This document shows positions 28,783-37,596 of a stretch of 64,000 bases of DNA, piece by piece (position 1 is the first letter of the stretch; the number at the start of each line of letters is the position of its first letter). This stretch comes from Bordetella petrii (GTDB lineage Bacteria > Pseudomonadota > Gammaproteobacteria > Burkholderiales > Burkholderiaceae_B). The notes under the pieces are model-generated. The model was not told the origin of the DNA. It was given only the letters and a program-made list of their open reading frames with translations, and searched no databases. The DNA lies in the NCBI GenBank assembly GCA_017745595.1, contig WMBV01000013.1, positions 1-64,000 of the forward strand, read 5' to 3'. A program made the position numbers and the translations under genes.

Positions 28783-30057
28783 ATGCCCGACAAGCCCGAC
28801 ACGATCGATACGACCAACGTGGAGCGGCGCCGCTGGCTAGGCCGTGCGGCCAAGGGCGCCGCCGGCGCCGGATTGCTGAGCCTGGTCGATCCGTTGATCC
28901 GGGCCGGCGCGTGGGCGGCCGGCAGCGACGCGCCCGAGAAACCCGAGGTGCGCGTCGGCTTCATTCCCTTGACGGATTGCGCGTCGGTGGTCATGGCCTC
29001 GGTGCTCGGCATTGACCGCAAGCACGGCGTAAAGATAGTGCCTACCAAAGAAGCGTCGTGGGCGGGCGTGCGCGACAAGCTGATCAACGGCGAGCTGGAT
29101 TTCGCGCATGTGCTGTACGGGCTGGTCTACGGCGTACACCTGGGCATCGGCGGCCCGCGGCAGGACATGGCGGTGCTGATGGGCCTGAACCAGAACGGGC
29201 AGGGCATCAGCCTGTCGGCCAAGCTGCGCGATGCCGGGGTGACCGACGGCGCGTCGCTGCGCAAGCACATGCGGGCCGAGCCGCGCGTCTATACCTATGC
29301 TCAGACGTTTCCCACCGGCACGCACGCGATGTGGCTGTATTACTGGCTGGCGGCGCACGGCATCGACCCGATGCGCGAGGCCCGCGTCATTACTGTGCCG
29401 CCGCCGCAGATGGTGGCCAACATGCGGGTGGGCAACATGGACGGCTTTTGCGTGGGCGAGCCCTGGGGCGCGCGCGCCATCATGGATCGCATCGGCTTCA
29501 CCGCGGCGACCTCGCAGCAGATCTGGCCCGACCATCCCGAGAAAGTGCTGGGCGCCACCGCCAGCTTCGTGGCGGCGCATCCGCACACCGCGCGCGCGGT
29601 CACGGCGGCCGTGATCGAGGCCGGCAAGTGGATCGACGCCACGCCGGAAAACCGCCGCAAGACCGCCGAGACCATCGCGGCGAAGTCATACGTGAACACC
29701 GCCGCCGACGCGATCGTCGACCGCATGCTGGGCCGCTACACCGATGGCCTGGGCAAGCAGTGGGACGACGCCCATCCGATGCGCTTCTACGCCGACGGCG
29801 CGGCCTGCTTTCCGTACCTGAGCGACGGCATGTGGTTCCTGACCCAGCACAAGCGCTGGGGATTGCTGAAAGCGCATCCCGATTACCTGGGCGTGGCGCG
29901 CGCCGTGAACCGTATCGACATCTACCGGCAGGCGGCCCTGGCCGCCGGCGCGCCGCTGCCGGGCGGCGCCGCGCGCGCGTCCACGCTGCTGGACGGCGTG
30001 CGCTGGGACGGCAGCGACCCGGCCGCCTATGCCGACGGTTTTTCCATCAAAGCCTGA
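28783..30057 (+). CDS. nrtA: nitrate ABC transporter substrate-binding protein (NrtA/CmpA family)
   Basis: This is a 424-residue exported nitrate/nitrite receptor. The N-terminus carries ERRRWLGRAAKGAAGAGLLSL, a twin-arginine-type leader. The mature part has VRVGFIPLTDCASVVMASVLG, VPTKEASWAGVRDKLINGELDFAHVLYG and GFCVGEPWGARAIMDRIGF, characteristic of NrtA. I chose the ATG at 28783 because GAGGT lies 5 bp upstream and it is the first start after the predicted sigma-54 transcription start. Codons at 28747 and 28771 are in frame but lie before the transcription start or lack a ribosome site. It heads the operon nrtA-nrtB-nrtC-nirB-nirD-nasA. The gene symbol follows the family; the exact ligand is inferred from the operon. 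Confidence 0.9.
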   Translation: MPDKPDTIDTTNVERRRWLGRAAKGAAGAGLLSLVDPLIRAGAWAAGSDAPEKPEVRVGFIPLTDCASVVMASVLGIDRKHGVKIVPTKEASWAGVRDKLINGELDFAHVLYGLVYGVHLGIGGPRQDMAVLMGLNQNGQGISLSAKLRDAGVTDGASLRKHMRAEPRVYTYAQTFPTGTHAMWLYYWLAAHGIDPMREARVITVPPPQMVANMRVGNMDGFCVGEPWGARAIMDRIGFTAATSQQIWPDHPEKVLGATASFVAAHPHTARAVTAAVIEAGKWIDATPENRRKTAETIAAKSYVNTAADAIVDRMLGRYTDGLGKQWDDAHPMRFYADGAACFPYLSDGMWFLTQHKRWGLLKAHPDYLGVARAVNRIDIYRQAALAAGAPLPGGAARASTLLDGVRWDGSDPAAYADGFSIKA

Positions 30058-30070
30058 CGGAGCGCACGCC

Positions 30071-30898
30071 ATGTCGATCTCTACCTTGTCTTCCGCGCCG
30101 CCGCGCCGCCTGGCCTGGCGCGCGGCCACGGACGCGGCGCTGCGGGCCGCCATCGGGCCGGCGGCCGGCTTCGCGTTGTTCGTGCTGGCGTGGCAGCTCA
30201 TCGCCGTGTCGATTCCCGATATTCCTACGCCCGGCGCCACCTGGGATGCGGCGCGCGCGCTGTTCGCCGACCCGTTCTACGACAACGGGCCCAACGACCA
30301 GGGCATAGGCTGGAATGTGCTGGCCTCGCTGCGCCGGGTCGCCATCGGCTTCGGGCTGGCCGCGCTGGTGGGCATCCCGGCCGGCTTCGTGATGGGGCGC
30401 TACGCCGCCGCCCGCGCCATGTTCTCGCCCATTGTCAGCCTGCTGCGGCCGGTATCGCCGCTGGCCTGGCTGCCGCTGGGCCTGCTGCTGTTTCGCGGCG
30501 CCGATCCGGCTGCCATCTGGGCGATTTTCATCTGTTCAATCTGGCCCATGGTGATCAACACGGCAGCCGGCGTGGCGCGGGTGCCGCAAGACTACCTGAA
30601 CGTGGCGCGCGTGCTGAACCTGTCGGAATGGCAGGTGGTGACCAAGGTGCTGCTGCCTTCGGTGCTGCCGCACATTCTGACCGGCGTGCGGCTGTCGATC
30701 GGCACGGCCTGGCTGGTGATCGTGGCCGCCGAAATGCTGACGGGCGGTACCGGCATCGGCTTCTGGCTGTGGGACGAATGGAACAACCTGAAAGTCGAGC
30801 ACATCGTCGTCGCCATTTTCGTCATCGGCATCGTGGGCCTGGTGCTGGAGACCGCGCTGGTGTGGTTGGCCCGCCGTTACGCCTATACCGAGGAGTAG
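30071..30898 (+). CDS. nrtB: nitrate ABC transporter permease (NrtB-like)
   Basis: This 275-residue inner-membrane permease of the nitrate/sulfonate/taurine class has about six hydrophobic segments, including GFALFVLAWQLIAVSI and FVIGIVGLVLETALVWL. The EAA-type loop PQDYLNVARVLNLSEWQVVTKVLLPSVLPHI is seen near residues 170-200. The ATG at 30071 lies 13 bp after nrtA; the frame is open slightly upstream within nrtA. It pairs with the ATPase encoded 4 bp downstream. Confidence 0.9.
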   Translation: MSISTLSSAPPRRLAWRAATDAALRAAIGPAAGFALFVLAWQLIAVSIPDIPTPGATWDAARALFADPFYDNGPNDQGIGWNVLASLRRVAIGFGLAALVGIPAGFVMGRYAAARAMFSPIVSLLRPVSPLAWLPLGLLLFRGADPAAIWAIFICSIWPMVINTAAGVARVPQDYLNVARVLNLSEWQVVTKVLLPSVLPHILTGVRLSIGTAWLVIVAAEMLTGGTGIGFWLWDEWNNLKVEHIVVAIFVIGIVGLVLETALVWLARRYAYTEE

Positions 30899-30902
30899 TG
30901 CC

Positions 30903-31748
30903 ATGCAGAAGTTCGTGCGCATCGAGCGCGTGGGCCAGACCTTCGCGACCCCGCGCGGCCGCTACGTCGCCTTGCGCGATATCGACCTGACCGTGGCGCA
31001 GGGCGAGTTCATTTCGCTGATCGGCCATTCGGGCTGCGGCAAATCCACCTTGTTGAACCTGGTGGCGGGCCTGGCGCGCCCCACCGAGGGCGTGCTGCTG
31101 TGTGCCGAGCGCGAGATCACGGGCCCGGGGCCGGACCGCGCCGTGGTGTTCCAGAATCATTCACTGCTGCCCTGGCTGACCTGCTTCCAGAACGTGCACC
31201 TGGCCGTGCAGCGCGTATTCGGCGCGCGCGAAGGCAAGGCCCGGCTGGCCGAGCGCACCCATGCCGCGCTGGAACTGGTAGGCCTGGCGCATGCCAGCGC
31301 CAGGCTGCCGGGCGAGATTTCCGGCGGCATGAAGCAGCGCGTGGGCATTGCGCGCGCACTGGCCATCGAGCCTCGGGTCTTGCTGATGGACGAACCGTTC
31401 GGCGCGCTGGACGCGCTGACCCGCGCCCACTTGCAAGATGAATTGCTGAGGATCGTGGCGCTGACGCGCAGCACCGTCATCATGGTGACGCACGACGTGG
31501 ACGAAGCGGTGCTGCTGTCGGACCGCATCGTCATGCTGACCAACGGCCCCGCGGCCACGATCGGCCAGGTCTTGGCGGTGCCGCTGCCGCGCCCGCGCGA
31601 CCGCGTGGCGCTGGCCGGCCATGCCGGCTACCTGGCGTGCCGAGCCGCGGTGGTCGATTTCCTGCACCGGCGCCACGGTAATCCGGCGCTGTCCCGGCCG
31701 GCCGCCGCGCCCGACTCCGCCGACATCCTGGCAACCGCCGACGCCTGA
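30903..31748 (+). CDS. nitrate ABC transporter ATP-binding protein
   Basis: This 281-residue ATPase of the NrtD/SsuB/TauB class has Walker A IGHSGCGKSTLLNLV, Q-loop VFQNHSLLPWLTCFQNV, signature ISGGMKQRVGIARAL, Walker B VLLMDEPFGALDAL and H-loop IMVTHDVDEAVLLSDR. It lacks the substrate-binding-like C-terminal domain of cyanobacterial NrtC, so it is NrtD-like. A short alanine/proline-rich tail follows the ATPase domain. It is tightly spaced between nrtB and nirB in the operon. Confidence 0.9.
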   Translation: MQKFVRIERVGQTFATPRGRYVALRDIDLTVAQGEFISLIGHSGCGKSTLLNLVAGLARPTEGVLLCAEREITGPGPDRAVVFQNHSLLPWLTCFQNVHLAVQRVFGAREGKARLAERTHAALELVGLAHASARLPGEISGGMKQRVGIARALAIEPRVLLMDEPFGALDALTRAHLQDELLRIVALTRSTVIMVTHDVDEAVLLSDRIVMLTNGPAATIGQVLAVPLPRPRDRVALAGHAGYLACRAAVVDFLHRRHGNPALSRPAAAPDSADILATADA

Positions 31749-31779
31749 GGCGCCAACGACAAGCTGGACAAGAGACATC

Positions 31780-34218
31780 ATGGAAAAGAAATTGAAATTG
31801 GTAATGGTGGGCAACGGCATGGCGGGCGTGCGCACGCTGGAAGAACTGCTGAAGCTGGCCCCCGGCCTGTACGACATCACGGTGTATGGCTCGGAGCCGT
31901 ATCCCAACTACAACCGCATCCTGCTGTCGCCGGTGCTGACCGGCGAGCAGACGGTGCAGGACATCGTGCTCAACGACGTGGACTGGTACCGGTCCAACGG
32001 CATTGACCTGCGCCTGAACTGCAAAGTGGCGCGCATCAACCGCGCGCGCCGCGTCGTCATCGGCGAAGACGGCAGCGAAGCGCCGTACGACCGCCTGCTG
32101 CTGGCCACCGGGTCGAACCCGTTCATTCTGCCGGTGCCCGGCAACGATCTCGACGGCGTGGTCACGTTCCGCGATATCCGCGACGTGAACCTGATGATCG
32201 AGGCCGCCCGCGCGCACCGGCGCGCGGTGGTGATCGGCGGCGGCCTGCTGGGGCTGGAAGCCGCCAGCGGCCTGGCCGCGCGCGGCATGGATGTATCGGT
32301 GGTGCACCTGGGATCGGGCTTGCTGGACCGCCAGCTCGATCCGCAGGCCGCCCTGTTGCTGCAGCGCAGCCTGGAGGCGCGCGGCCTGAAGTTCCTGATG
32401 CCGCGCCAGACCGAGGCCCTGCTGGGCAACGAACAGGGCCGCGTGCGCGGGGTGCGCTTTGCCGGCGGCGAAGAGGCCGAGGCCGACCTGGTCGTGATGG
32501 CGGTGGGCATCCGGCCCAATACCGAACTGGCCGAAAGCTGCGGGCTGTACGTGAACCGCGGCGTGGTGGTCAGCGATACGCTGCAGACCTACGATCCGCT
32601 GATCTACGCGGTGGGCGAATGCGTCAGCCATCGCGGCACGGCGTACGGCCTGGTGGCGCCGCTGTTCGAGCAGGCCAAGGTGGCGGCCAATCACCTGGCG
32701 CTGCACGGCATCGGCCGCTACGAAGGCAGCGTAACCTCGACCAAGCTGAAGGTGACCGGCATCGACGTGTTCTCGGCGGGCGAGTTCCTGGGCGGGCAGG
32801 GCACCGAAGCCATCACGCTGGCCGACCCGGTGGGCGGCGTGTACAAGAAGCTGGTGCTGAAAGACGACAAGCTGGTCGGCGCCTGCCTGTACGGCGACAC
32901 GGCCGACGGTGCCTGGTACTTCCGGCTGATCCGCGAAGGCAAGCGCATCGACGAATTGCGCGACCAGTTGATGTTCGGCGAAAGCGCCATCGGCGGCGAC
33001 ACCGGCCATGCGGGCGAGAACCGCGCCGCCGGCATGGCCGACAGCGCCGAAGTGTGCGGCTGCAACGGCGTGTGCAAGGGCACCATCGTCAAGGCCATCC
33101 GCGACAAGGGCTTGTTTACCGTCGACGAGATCAAGAAGCACACCAAGGCCGCCAGCTCGTGCGGCTCGTGCGCGGGGCTGGTCGAACAGATCCTGATCAA
33201 TTGCGTGGGCGGCGCGGCCGACGTCAAGCCGAAGTCCGAGAAAGCCCTGTGCGGCTGCACCGACCTGACGCACGGCGAGGTACGCAAGGCAATCCGCCAG
33301 CACCACCTGACCACCATACCCGGCGCCATGCATTTCATGGAATGGCGCGCGCCCGACGGCTGCGCTACGTGCCGTCCGGCGCTGAACTACTACCTGCTGT
33401 CCACCTGGCCCGGCGAGGCGCGCGACGACGGCCAGTCGCGGCTGGCCAACGAGCGCATGCACGCCAATATCCAGAAAGACGGCACGTATTCGGTGGTGCC
33501 GCGCATGTGGGGCGGCGTGACCAATCCGGCGGAACTGCGCCGCATCGCCGACGTGGCCGACAAGTATGCCATTCCGCTGGTCAAGGTCACCGGCGGGCAG
33601 CGCATCGACCTGCTGGGCGTGAAGAAGGAAGACCTGCCCAAGGTGTGGGCCGACCTGGACATGCCGTCGGGCCATGCCTACGGCAAGAGCCTGCGCACCG
33701 TGAAAACCTGCGTGGGCAGCGAGTATTGCCGCTTCGGCACGCAGGATTCCACCGCCATGGGCATCGCGCTGGAAAAAGACCTGGTGGGCATGTGGAGCCC
33801 GCACAAGGTCAAGCTGGCGGTGTCGGGCTGCCCGCGCAATTGCGCCGAGTCCGGCATCAAAGACATCGGCATCATCGCCGTGGAGTCGGGCTGGGAACTG
33901 TATGTGGGCGGCAACGGCGGCATCAAGACCGAGGTGGCGCAGTTCTTCGCCAAGGTGAAAACCGCCGAAGAAGTGCTGGAATACAGCGGCGCGTTCCTGC
34001 AGCTGTACCGCGAAGAAGCCTTCTACCTGGAACGCACGGTGCATTACCTGGCGCGCGTGGGCCTGGAGCACGCCAAGGCGCGCGTCGTCGAAGACGCCGC
34101 CAACCGCGCCGAACTCTATGCGCGGCTGAGGTTCGCGCTGTCGTTCGAAACCGATCCCTGGGAAGCGCGCCGCGCCACCGCGCCCGCCGCCCGCGAATTC
34201 CAACCCCTTACTGTGTGA
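31780..34218 (+). CDS. nirB: assimilatory nitrite reductase large subunit
   Basis: NirB is the cytosolic siroheme enzyme reducing nitrite to ammonium with NAD(P)H. The 812-residue product has, in order: an FAD site (VMVGNGMAGVRTLEELL, residues about 8-24); an NAD site (VVIGGGLLGLEAASGLAARG); a BFD-like [2Fe-2S] domain (CGCNGVCKG...SSCGSCAGLVEQ); and the nitrite/sulfite reductase core. In the core the siroheme/[4Fe-4S] cysteines are visible as CVGSEYCRFG and CPRNCAES. The ATG at 31780 (MEKKLKLVMVGN) gives the normal length; the same frame is open upstream inside the ATPase gene. NirD is encoded 8 bp downstream and siroheme is supplied by the neighbouring CysG. Confidence 0.96.
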   Translation: MEKKLKLVMVGNGMAGVRTLEELLKLAPGLYDITVYGSEPYPNYNRILLSPVLTGEQTVQDIVLNDVDWYRSNGIDLRLNCKVARINRARRVVIGEDGSEAPYDRLLLATGSNPFILPVPGNDLDGVVTFRDIRDVNLMIEAARAHRRAVVIGGGLLGLEAASGLAARGMDVSVVHLGSGLLDRQLDPQAALLLQRSLEARGLKFLMPRQTEALLGNEQGRVRGVRFAGGEEAEADLVVMAVGIRPNTELAESCGLYVNRGVVVSDTLQTYDPLIYAVGECVSHRGTAYGLVAPLFEQAKVAANHLALHGIGRYEGSVTSTKLKVTGIDVFSAGEFLGGQGTEAITLADPVGGVYKKLVLKDDKLVGACLYGDTADGAWYFRLIREGKRIDELRDQLMFGESAIGGDTGHAGENRAAGMADSAEVCGCNGVCKGTIVKAIRDKGLFTVDEIKKHTKAASSCGSCAGLVEQILINCVGGAADVKPKSEKALCGCTDLTHGEVRKAIRQHHLTTIPGAMHFMEWRAPDGCATCRPALNYYLLSTWPGEARDDGQSRLANERMHANIQKDGTYSVVPRMWGGVTNPAELRRIADVADKYAIPLVKVTGGQRIDLLGVKKEDLPKVWADLDMPSGHAYGKSLRTVKTCVGSEYCRFGTQDSTAMGIALEKDLVGMWSPHKVKLAVSGCPRNCAESGIKDIGIIAVESGWELYVGGNGGIKTEVAQFFAKVKTAEEVLEYSGAFLQLYREEAFYLERTVHYLARVGLEHAKARVVEDAANRAELYARLRFALSFETDPWEARRATAPAAREFQPLTV

Positions 34219-34226
34219 GGCCCGCC

Positions 34227-34562
34227 ATGCCGCAAGCCGCTACCTGCCAATGGCGCAGCATCTGCCATATCGACGAAATCCCGCCGCTGGGCGCCCGCGT
34301 GGTGCAGCGAGCGGGCCAGGACAACGTGGCGGTGTTCCGCGCCGGCGACGACCAGGTCTACGCGGTGGTCGACCGCTGCCCGCACAAGGGCGGCCCCCTG
34401 TCCGCCGGGCTGGTGCATGGCCGCTCGGTCGCCTGCCCGCTGCACGGCTGGGTGCTGGACCTGGCCAGCGGCCAGGCCCAGGCGCCCGACGTGGGCTGCG
34501 TGCGGACGCTGCCGGTGAAAGTAGAGGGCGGCGCCGTATACCTGGACCTGGACGAAAGTTGA
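34227..34562 (+). CDS. nirD: nitrite reductase small subunit (Rieske-type NirD)
   Basis: This 111-residue partner of NirB has a Rieske fold. Both Rieske [2Fe-2S] ligand pairs are kept: CPHKGGPLSAG (C-x-H) and CPLHGWVLDL (C-x2-H). Many enterobacterial NirD proteins have lost these ligands, so this subunit may carry a real cluster. The start at 34227 follows nirB by 8 bp. The TGA at 34560-34562 overlaps the ATG of nasA (TGATG), an arrangement for coupled translation. Confidence 0.93.
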   Translation: MPQAATCQWRSICHIDEIPPLGARVVQRAGQDNVAVFRAGDDQVYAVVDRCPHKGGPLSAGLVHGRSVACPLHGWVLDLASGQAQAPDVGCVRTLPVKVEGGAVYLDLDES

Positions 34563-37411
34563 TGGCCCGCCCCCAAGGCGCCGCGCGCGCTGCCCTTGCT
34601 GATAGGTGTCAGACACCCAAAGGGCGTCTGACACCTGCTGCCGGCATCTCCGATCGGGCCGAGACGGCCAGGTGTCTGACTCCCGCCAGGGTGTCAGACA
34701 CCGCCGGGGATCCGGCCGCGCCCGTTGTCATCCCGGGCGAGCAGCGCGAGCGAACTGTAGCCTCGGTCTGCTGCTATTGCGGCACGGGCTGCGGCGTGCG
34801 CGTGACGGCGCGTGGCGGCCGCGTGGTGGCGGTGGCGGGCGACCCCGGCCACCCGTCGAACCGCGGCCAGCTATGCGGCAAGGGGCTGGCGCTGGCCGAT
34901 ACCGTGCGCCGCGACGCGGCCCGCGTGCTGCGCGCCGAGTGGCGCCCGGAACGCGGCCGCGAGCGCGCCCCGGTGCCGCTGGACCACGCGCTGGACCTGG
35001 CCGCCGGCCGGCTGGCCGCCGTGATCGAGCGGCACGGCCCGGACGCGGTGGGCTTTTATTTATCGGGCCAGTTGCTCACCGAAGACTACGCGGTCTTCAA
35101 CAAGCTGGCGCGGGGCCTGGTGGGCACCAACAACATCGACACCAATTCGCGGCTGTGCATGTCCAGCGCGGTGTCGGGCTACAAGCTGACGCTGGGCGCC
35201 GACGCGCCGCCCGCCTGCTACGACGACCTGGAGCTGGCCGACACGGTGCTGATCGCCGGTTCGAACATGGCCTACGCGCATCCGGTGCTGTTCCGGCGCC
35301 TGGAAGCCGCCAAGGCCGCGCGCCCCGCGATGAAAATCGTGGTGGTGGACCCGCGCCGCACCGACACCGCGGCGCTGGCCGACTTGCACCTGCCCATCCT
35401 GCCCGGCACCGACGTGGCGCTGTTCCATGCCATGCTGAACGTCATGGTGTGGGAAGGCCTGGTCGACACGGCTTACCTGGCGGCCCACACGGCCGGCTTC
35501 GACGCGCTGAAGGCGCGGGTGCACGAGTTCACGCCGCGGGCGGCCCAGGACGTCTGCGGCGTGCCGGCCGCCGACATCGCCCAGGCGGCGCGCTGGTTCG
35601 GCCAGGCCGGCGCGGCCCTGTCGCTGTACACCATGGGACTGAACCAATCCAGCAGCGGCACCGCCAAGAACGGCGCGCTGATCAACCTGCACCTGGCCGC
35701 CGGCCAGATCGGCCGGCCCGGCGCCGGGCCGTTCTCGCTGACGGGCCAGCCCAATGCCATGGGCGGCCGCGAGGCGGGCGGCATGGCCACGCTGCTGCCG
35801 GGCCACCGCGATCCGGCCGATCCCGCGCATCGCCTGGAAGTGGCCGCGCTATGGGGCGTGGACAGCCTGCCCGCCACGCCCGGCAAGCCGGCGCTGGAAA
35901 TGTTCGACGCGGTGCTGGACGGCCGGATCAAGGTGTTGTGGATTGCCGCCACCAATCCGGCCCAGTCGCTGCCCGACCAGGCGCGGGTGCGCGCCGCGCT
36001 GCAGAAAGCCGAATTCGTGATCGTGCAGGAAGCCTATGCCGGCACCGAGACGCTGGCCTACGCCGACCTGGTGTTGCCGGCGGCCACCTGGCCCGAGAAA
36101 TCGGGCACCGTCACGAATTCCGAACGCCGCATCAGCCGGGTGCGCGCGGCCATCGCGCCGCCCGGCGACGCCCGCGCCGACTGGCAACTGGCCGCCGGCG
36201 TGGCGCGGCGCCTGGCCGGCCTGGTGGCGCCCGCCAAGGCGGCCGGGTTCGACTATGCCGGCGAGCACGCCATATTCGCCGAGCATGCGCGCATGACCGC
36301 CGGGCGCGACCTGGACTATAGCGCCGTGGACTATGCCTTGCTGGACCGCGAGGGACCCGTGCAATGGCCCTGGCGCGCCGGGGCCGGCACATCGCGCCTG
36401 TACGCCGACGGGCGCTTCGCTACCGCCGACGGCCGCGCGCGCTTCTTCGACGCCGGCTACGCGCCGGTGGCCGAAGCCGTGTCGGCGCAGTACTCGCTGC
36501 GCCTGACCACCGGCCGCCTGCGCGACCACTGGCACACGATGGCGCGCACCGGCCTGGTGCCGGCGCTGACCCGCCACGTGGAAGAACCCTGGCTGTCGCT
36601 GCACCCGTTCGACCTGGAACACCTCAAACTGGCGCCCGGCGCCCTGGCGCGGGTGCGTTCGCGGCGCGGCGCCATCGTGCTGCCGGTGCGGCCCGACGAC
36701 ACGCTCAGGCCGGGCCATGCCTTCTTGCCCATGCATTGGGGCAGTGCCTTCATGGCCGGCCTGGGGGTGAATGCGCTGACCAATCCCACGCGCGACCCCG
36801 TTTCGCGCCAGCCCGAACTCAAGCACGCGGCCGTGGCGGTGGCGCCGGCGCGGCTGCCCTGGCAGGCGATGGGCTGGCTGGCGGGCGACGCGGCCGCGTT
36901 GCGCGCGCGGCTGGCGCCGTGGCTGCGGCGGTTCGACTACGCGGCGCTGCTGCCCTGCGCGGCGGGGCCGGGCGTGCGGCTGCGCCTGGCGGCCGATTCG
37001 GCGCCGCCGCCGCACGTGGTGGACGCGCTGGCGCGCGCCCTGGGGGTGGAACACCCCGATGCCGCGTTCGACGATGCCGCGCGCGGGGTGTTGCGGCGCG
37101 TGCGCCTGGCCGGTGGCGGGCCGGCCGCCTTCCTGCTGGCCGGCGACGTGCGGGCGCACGACGGCTTGCTGGCCTGGGCCGAAACCGGGCAGGCGCCGGC
37201 CAGCCTGGCCATGCTGCTGATGGGACGCAGCCAGGCGCCGCCGCGGGCGCGCATCGTCTGCGCCTGCGCCGGCGTCAGCGAGCAGGCGATCCAGGCCGGC
37301 GCACAGGCCGGCCTGGATGCCGGCGAACTGAAGGCCCGGCTGGGGTGCGGCGCGGGCTGCGGCTCGTGCCTGCCCGAGGTGCGCCGGCTGGTGGCCCTGT
37401 GCGCGTCCTGA
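34562..37411 (+). CDS. nasA: assimilatory nitrate reductase catalytic subunit with C-terminal BFD-like domain
   Basis: This is a 949-residue cytosolic molybdopterin enzyme reducing nitrate to nitrite. Around residues 70-105 is the [4Fe-4S] site (VCCYCGTGCGVRV then GQLCGKG). The Mo-bis-MGD core follows, with TNNIDTNSRLCMSSAVSGYK, NQSSSGTAKNGALINLHLA and a dinucleotide-binding C-terminal part. The last about 60 residues carry a BFD-like [2Fe-2S] motif (IVCACAGVSEQ...CGAGCGSCLPE), as in Klebsiella-type NasA. If translation starts at the ATG overlapping the nirD stop (34562), residues about 15-47 are encoded by two REP-like palindromes. The only other usable upstream start is a GTG at 34691, inside the second palindrome and lacking a spaced ribosome site. 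Either way the repeat pair has invaded the 5' coding end. Confidence 0.92.
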   Translation: MARPQGAARAALADRCQTPKGRLTPAAGISDRAETARCLTPARVSDTAGDPAAPVVIPGEQRERTVASVCCYCGTGCGVRVTARGGRVVAVAGDPGHPSNRGQLCGKGLALADTVRRDAARVLRAEWRPERGRERAPVPLDHALDLAAGRLAAVIERHGPDAVGFYLSGQLLTEDYAVFNKLARGLVGTNNIDTNSRLCMSSAVSGYKLTLGADAPPACYDDLELADTVLIAGSNMAYAHPVLFRRLEAAKAARPAMKIVVVDPRRTDTAALADLHLPILPGTDVALFHAMLNVMVWEGLVDTAYLAAHTAGFDALKARVHEFTPRAAQDVCGVPAADIAQAARWFGQAGAALSLYTMGLNQSSSGTAKNGALINLHLAAGQIGRPGAGPFSLTGQPNAMGGREAGGMATLLPGHRDPADPAHRLEVAALWGVDSLPATPGKPALEMFDAVLDGRIKVLWIAATNPAQSLPDQARVRAALQKAEFVIVQEAYAGTETLAYADLVLPAATWPEKSGTVTNSERRISRVRAAIAPPGDARADWQLAAGVARRLAGLVAPAKAAGFDYAGEHAIFAEHARMTAGRDLDYSAVDYALLDREGPVQWPWRAGAGTSRLYADGRFATADGRARFFDAGYAPVAEAVSAQYSLRLTTGRLRDHWHTMARTGLVPALTRHVEEPWLSLHPFDLEHLKLAPGALARVRSRRGAIVLPVRPDDTLRPGHAFLPMHWGSAFMAGLGVNALTNPTRDPVSRQPELKHAAVAVAPARLPWQAMGWLAGDAAALRARLAPWLRRFDYAALLPCAAGPGVRLRLAADSAPPPHVVDALARALGVEHPDAAFDDAARGVLRRVRLAGGGPAAFLLAGDVRAHDGLLAWAETGQAPASLAMLLMGRSQAPPRARIVCACAGVSEQAIQAGAQAGLDAGELKARLGCGAGCGSCLPEVRRLVALCAS
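34604..34702. repeat. REP-like palindrome pair 3, inside the nasA reading frame
   Basis: Palindromes at 34604-34636 (AGGTGTCAGAC...GTCTGACACCT) and 34670-34702 (AGGTGTCTGAC...GTCAGACACC) start 66 bp apart, with a 33-bp spacer. Unlike the other copies they are not at a gene 3' end but within the first 47 codons of nasA. They stay in frame with it and contain no stop codon in that frame. Confidence 0.85.
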
Positions 37412-37443
37412 AAGCGCCGCGGCACAGGTAGGCGCTCATAGGC

Positions 37444-37571
37444 AGGTGTCTGACACCCGCAGGGTGTCAGACACCGTAGGATTGAGATAGCCGTGGCCCA
37501 CTTCGGTGTCTGACACCCTGCGGGAGTCAGACACCTGCCCTGGCCCTGCGACACCTTGCGGGAGTCAGACC
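37444..37571. repeat. REP-like palindrome cluster 4
   Basis: Palindromes are at 37444-37475 and, inverted, at 37505-37536. Their starts are 61 bp apart with a 29-bp spacer. A half-copy follows at 37549-37571. The cluster fills the 185-bp gap between the convergent nasA and lipoprotein genes and probably forms strong RNA hairpins for both transcripts. Confidence 0.87.
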
Positions 37572-37596
37572 CTGGCCTGGCCCTGGCCCCGCCCCG

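Noticed and set aside
31531-34203. 890-residue open frame on the minus strand over nirB
   Set aside because: It is antisense to a fully motif-supported nirB and has no recognisable domain; it is a codon-bias shadow.
37444-37536. Repeat-spacer-repeat pattern (about 32-bp repeats, 29-30-bp spacers) resembling a minimal CRISPR
   Set aside because: Only two full repeats occur per site, usually in inverted orientation, each is itself a near-perfect palindrome, and the same pairs recur at many unrelated intergenic places with no cas genes. A REP/BIME element explains this better.
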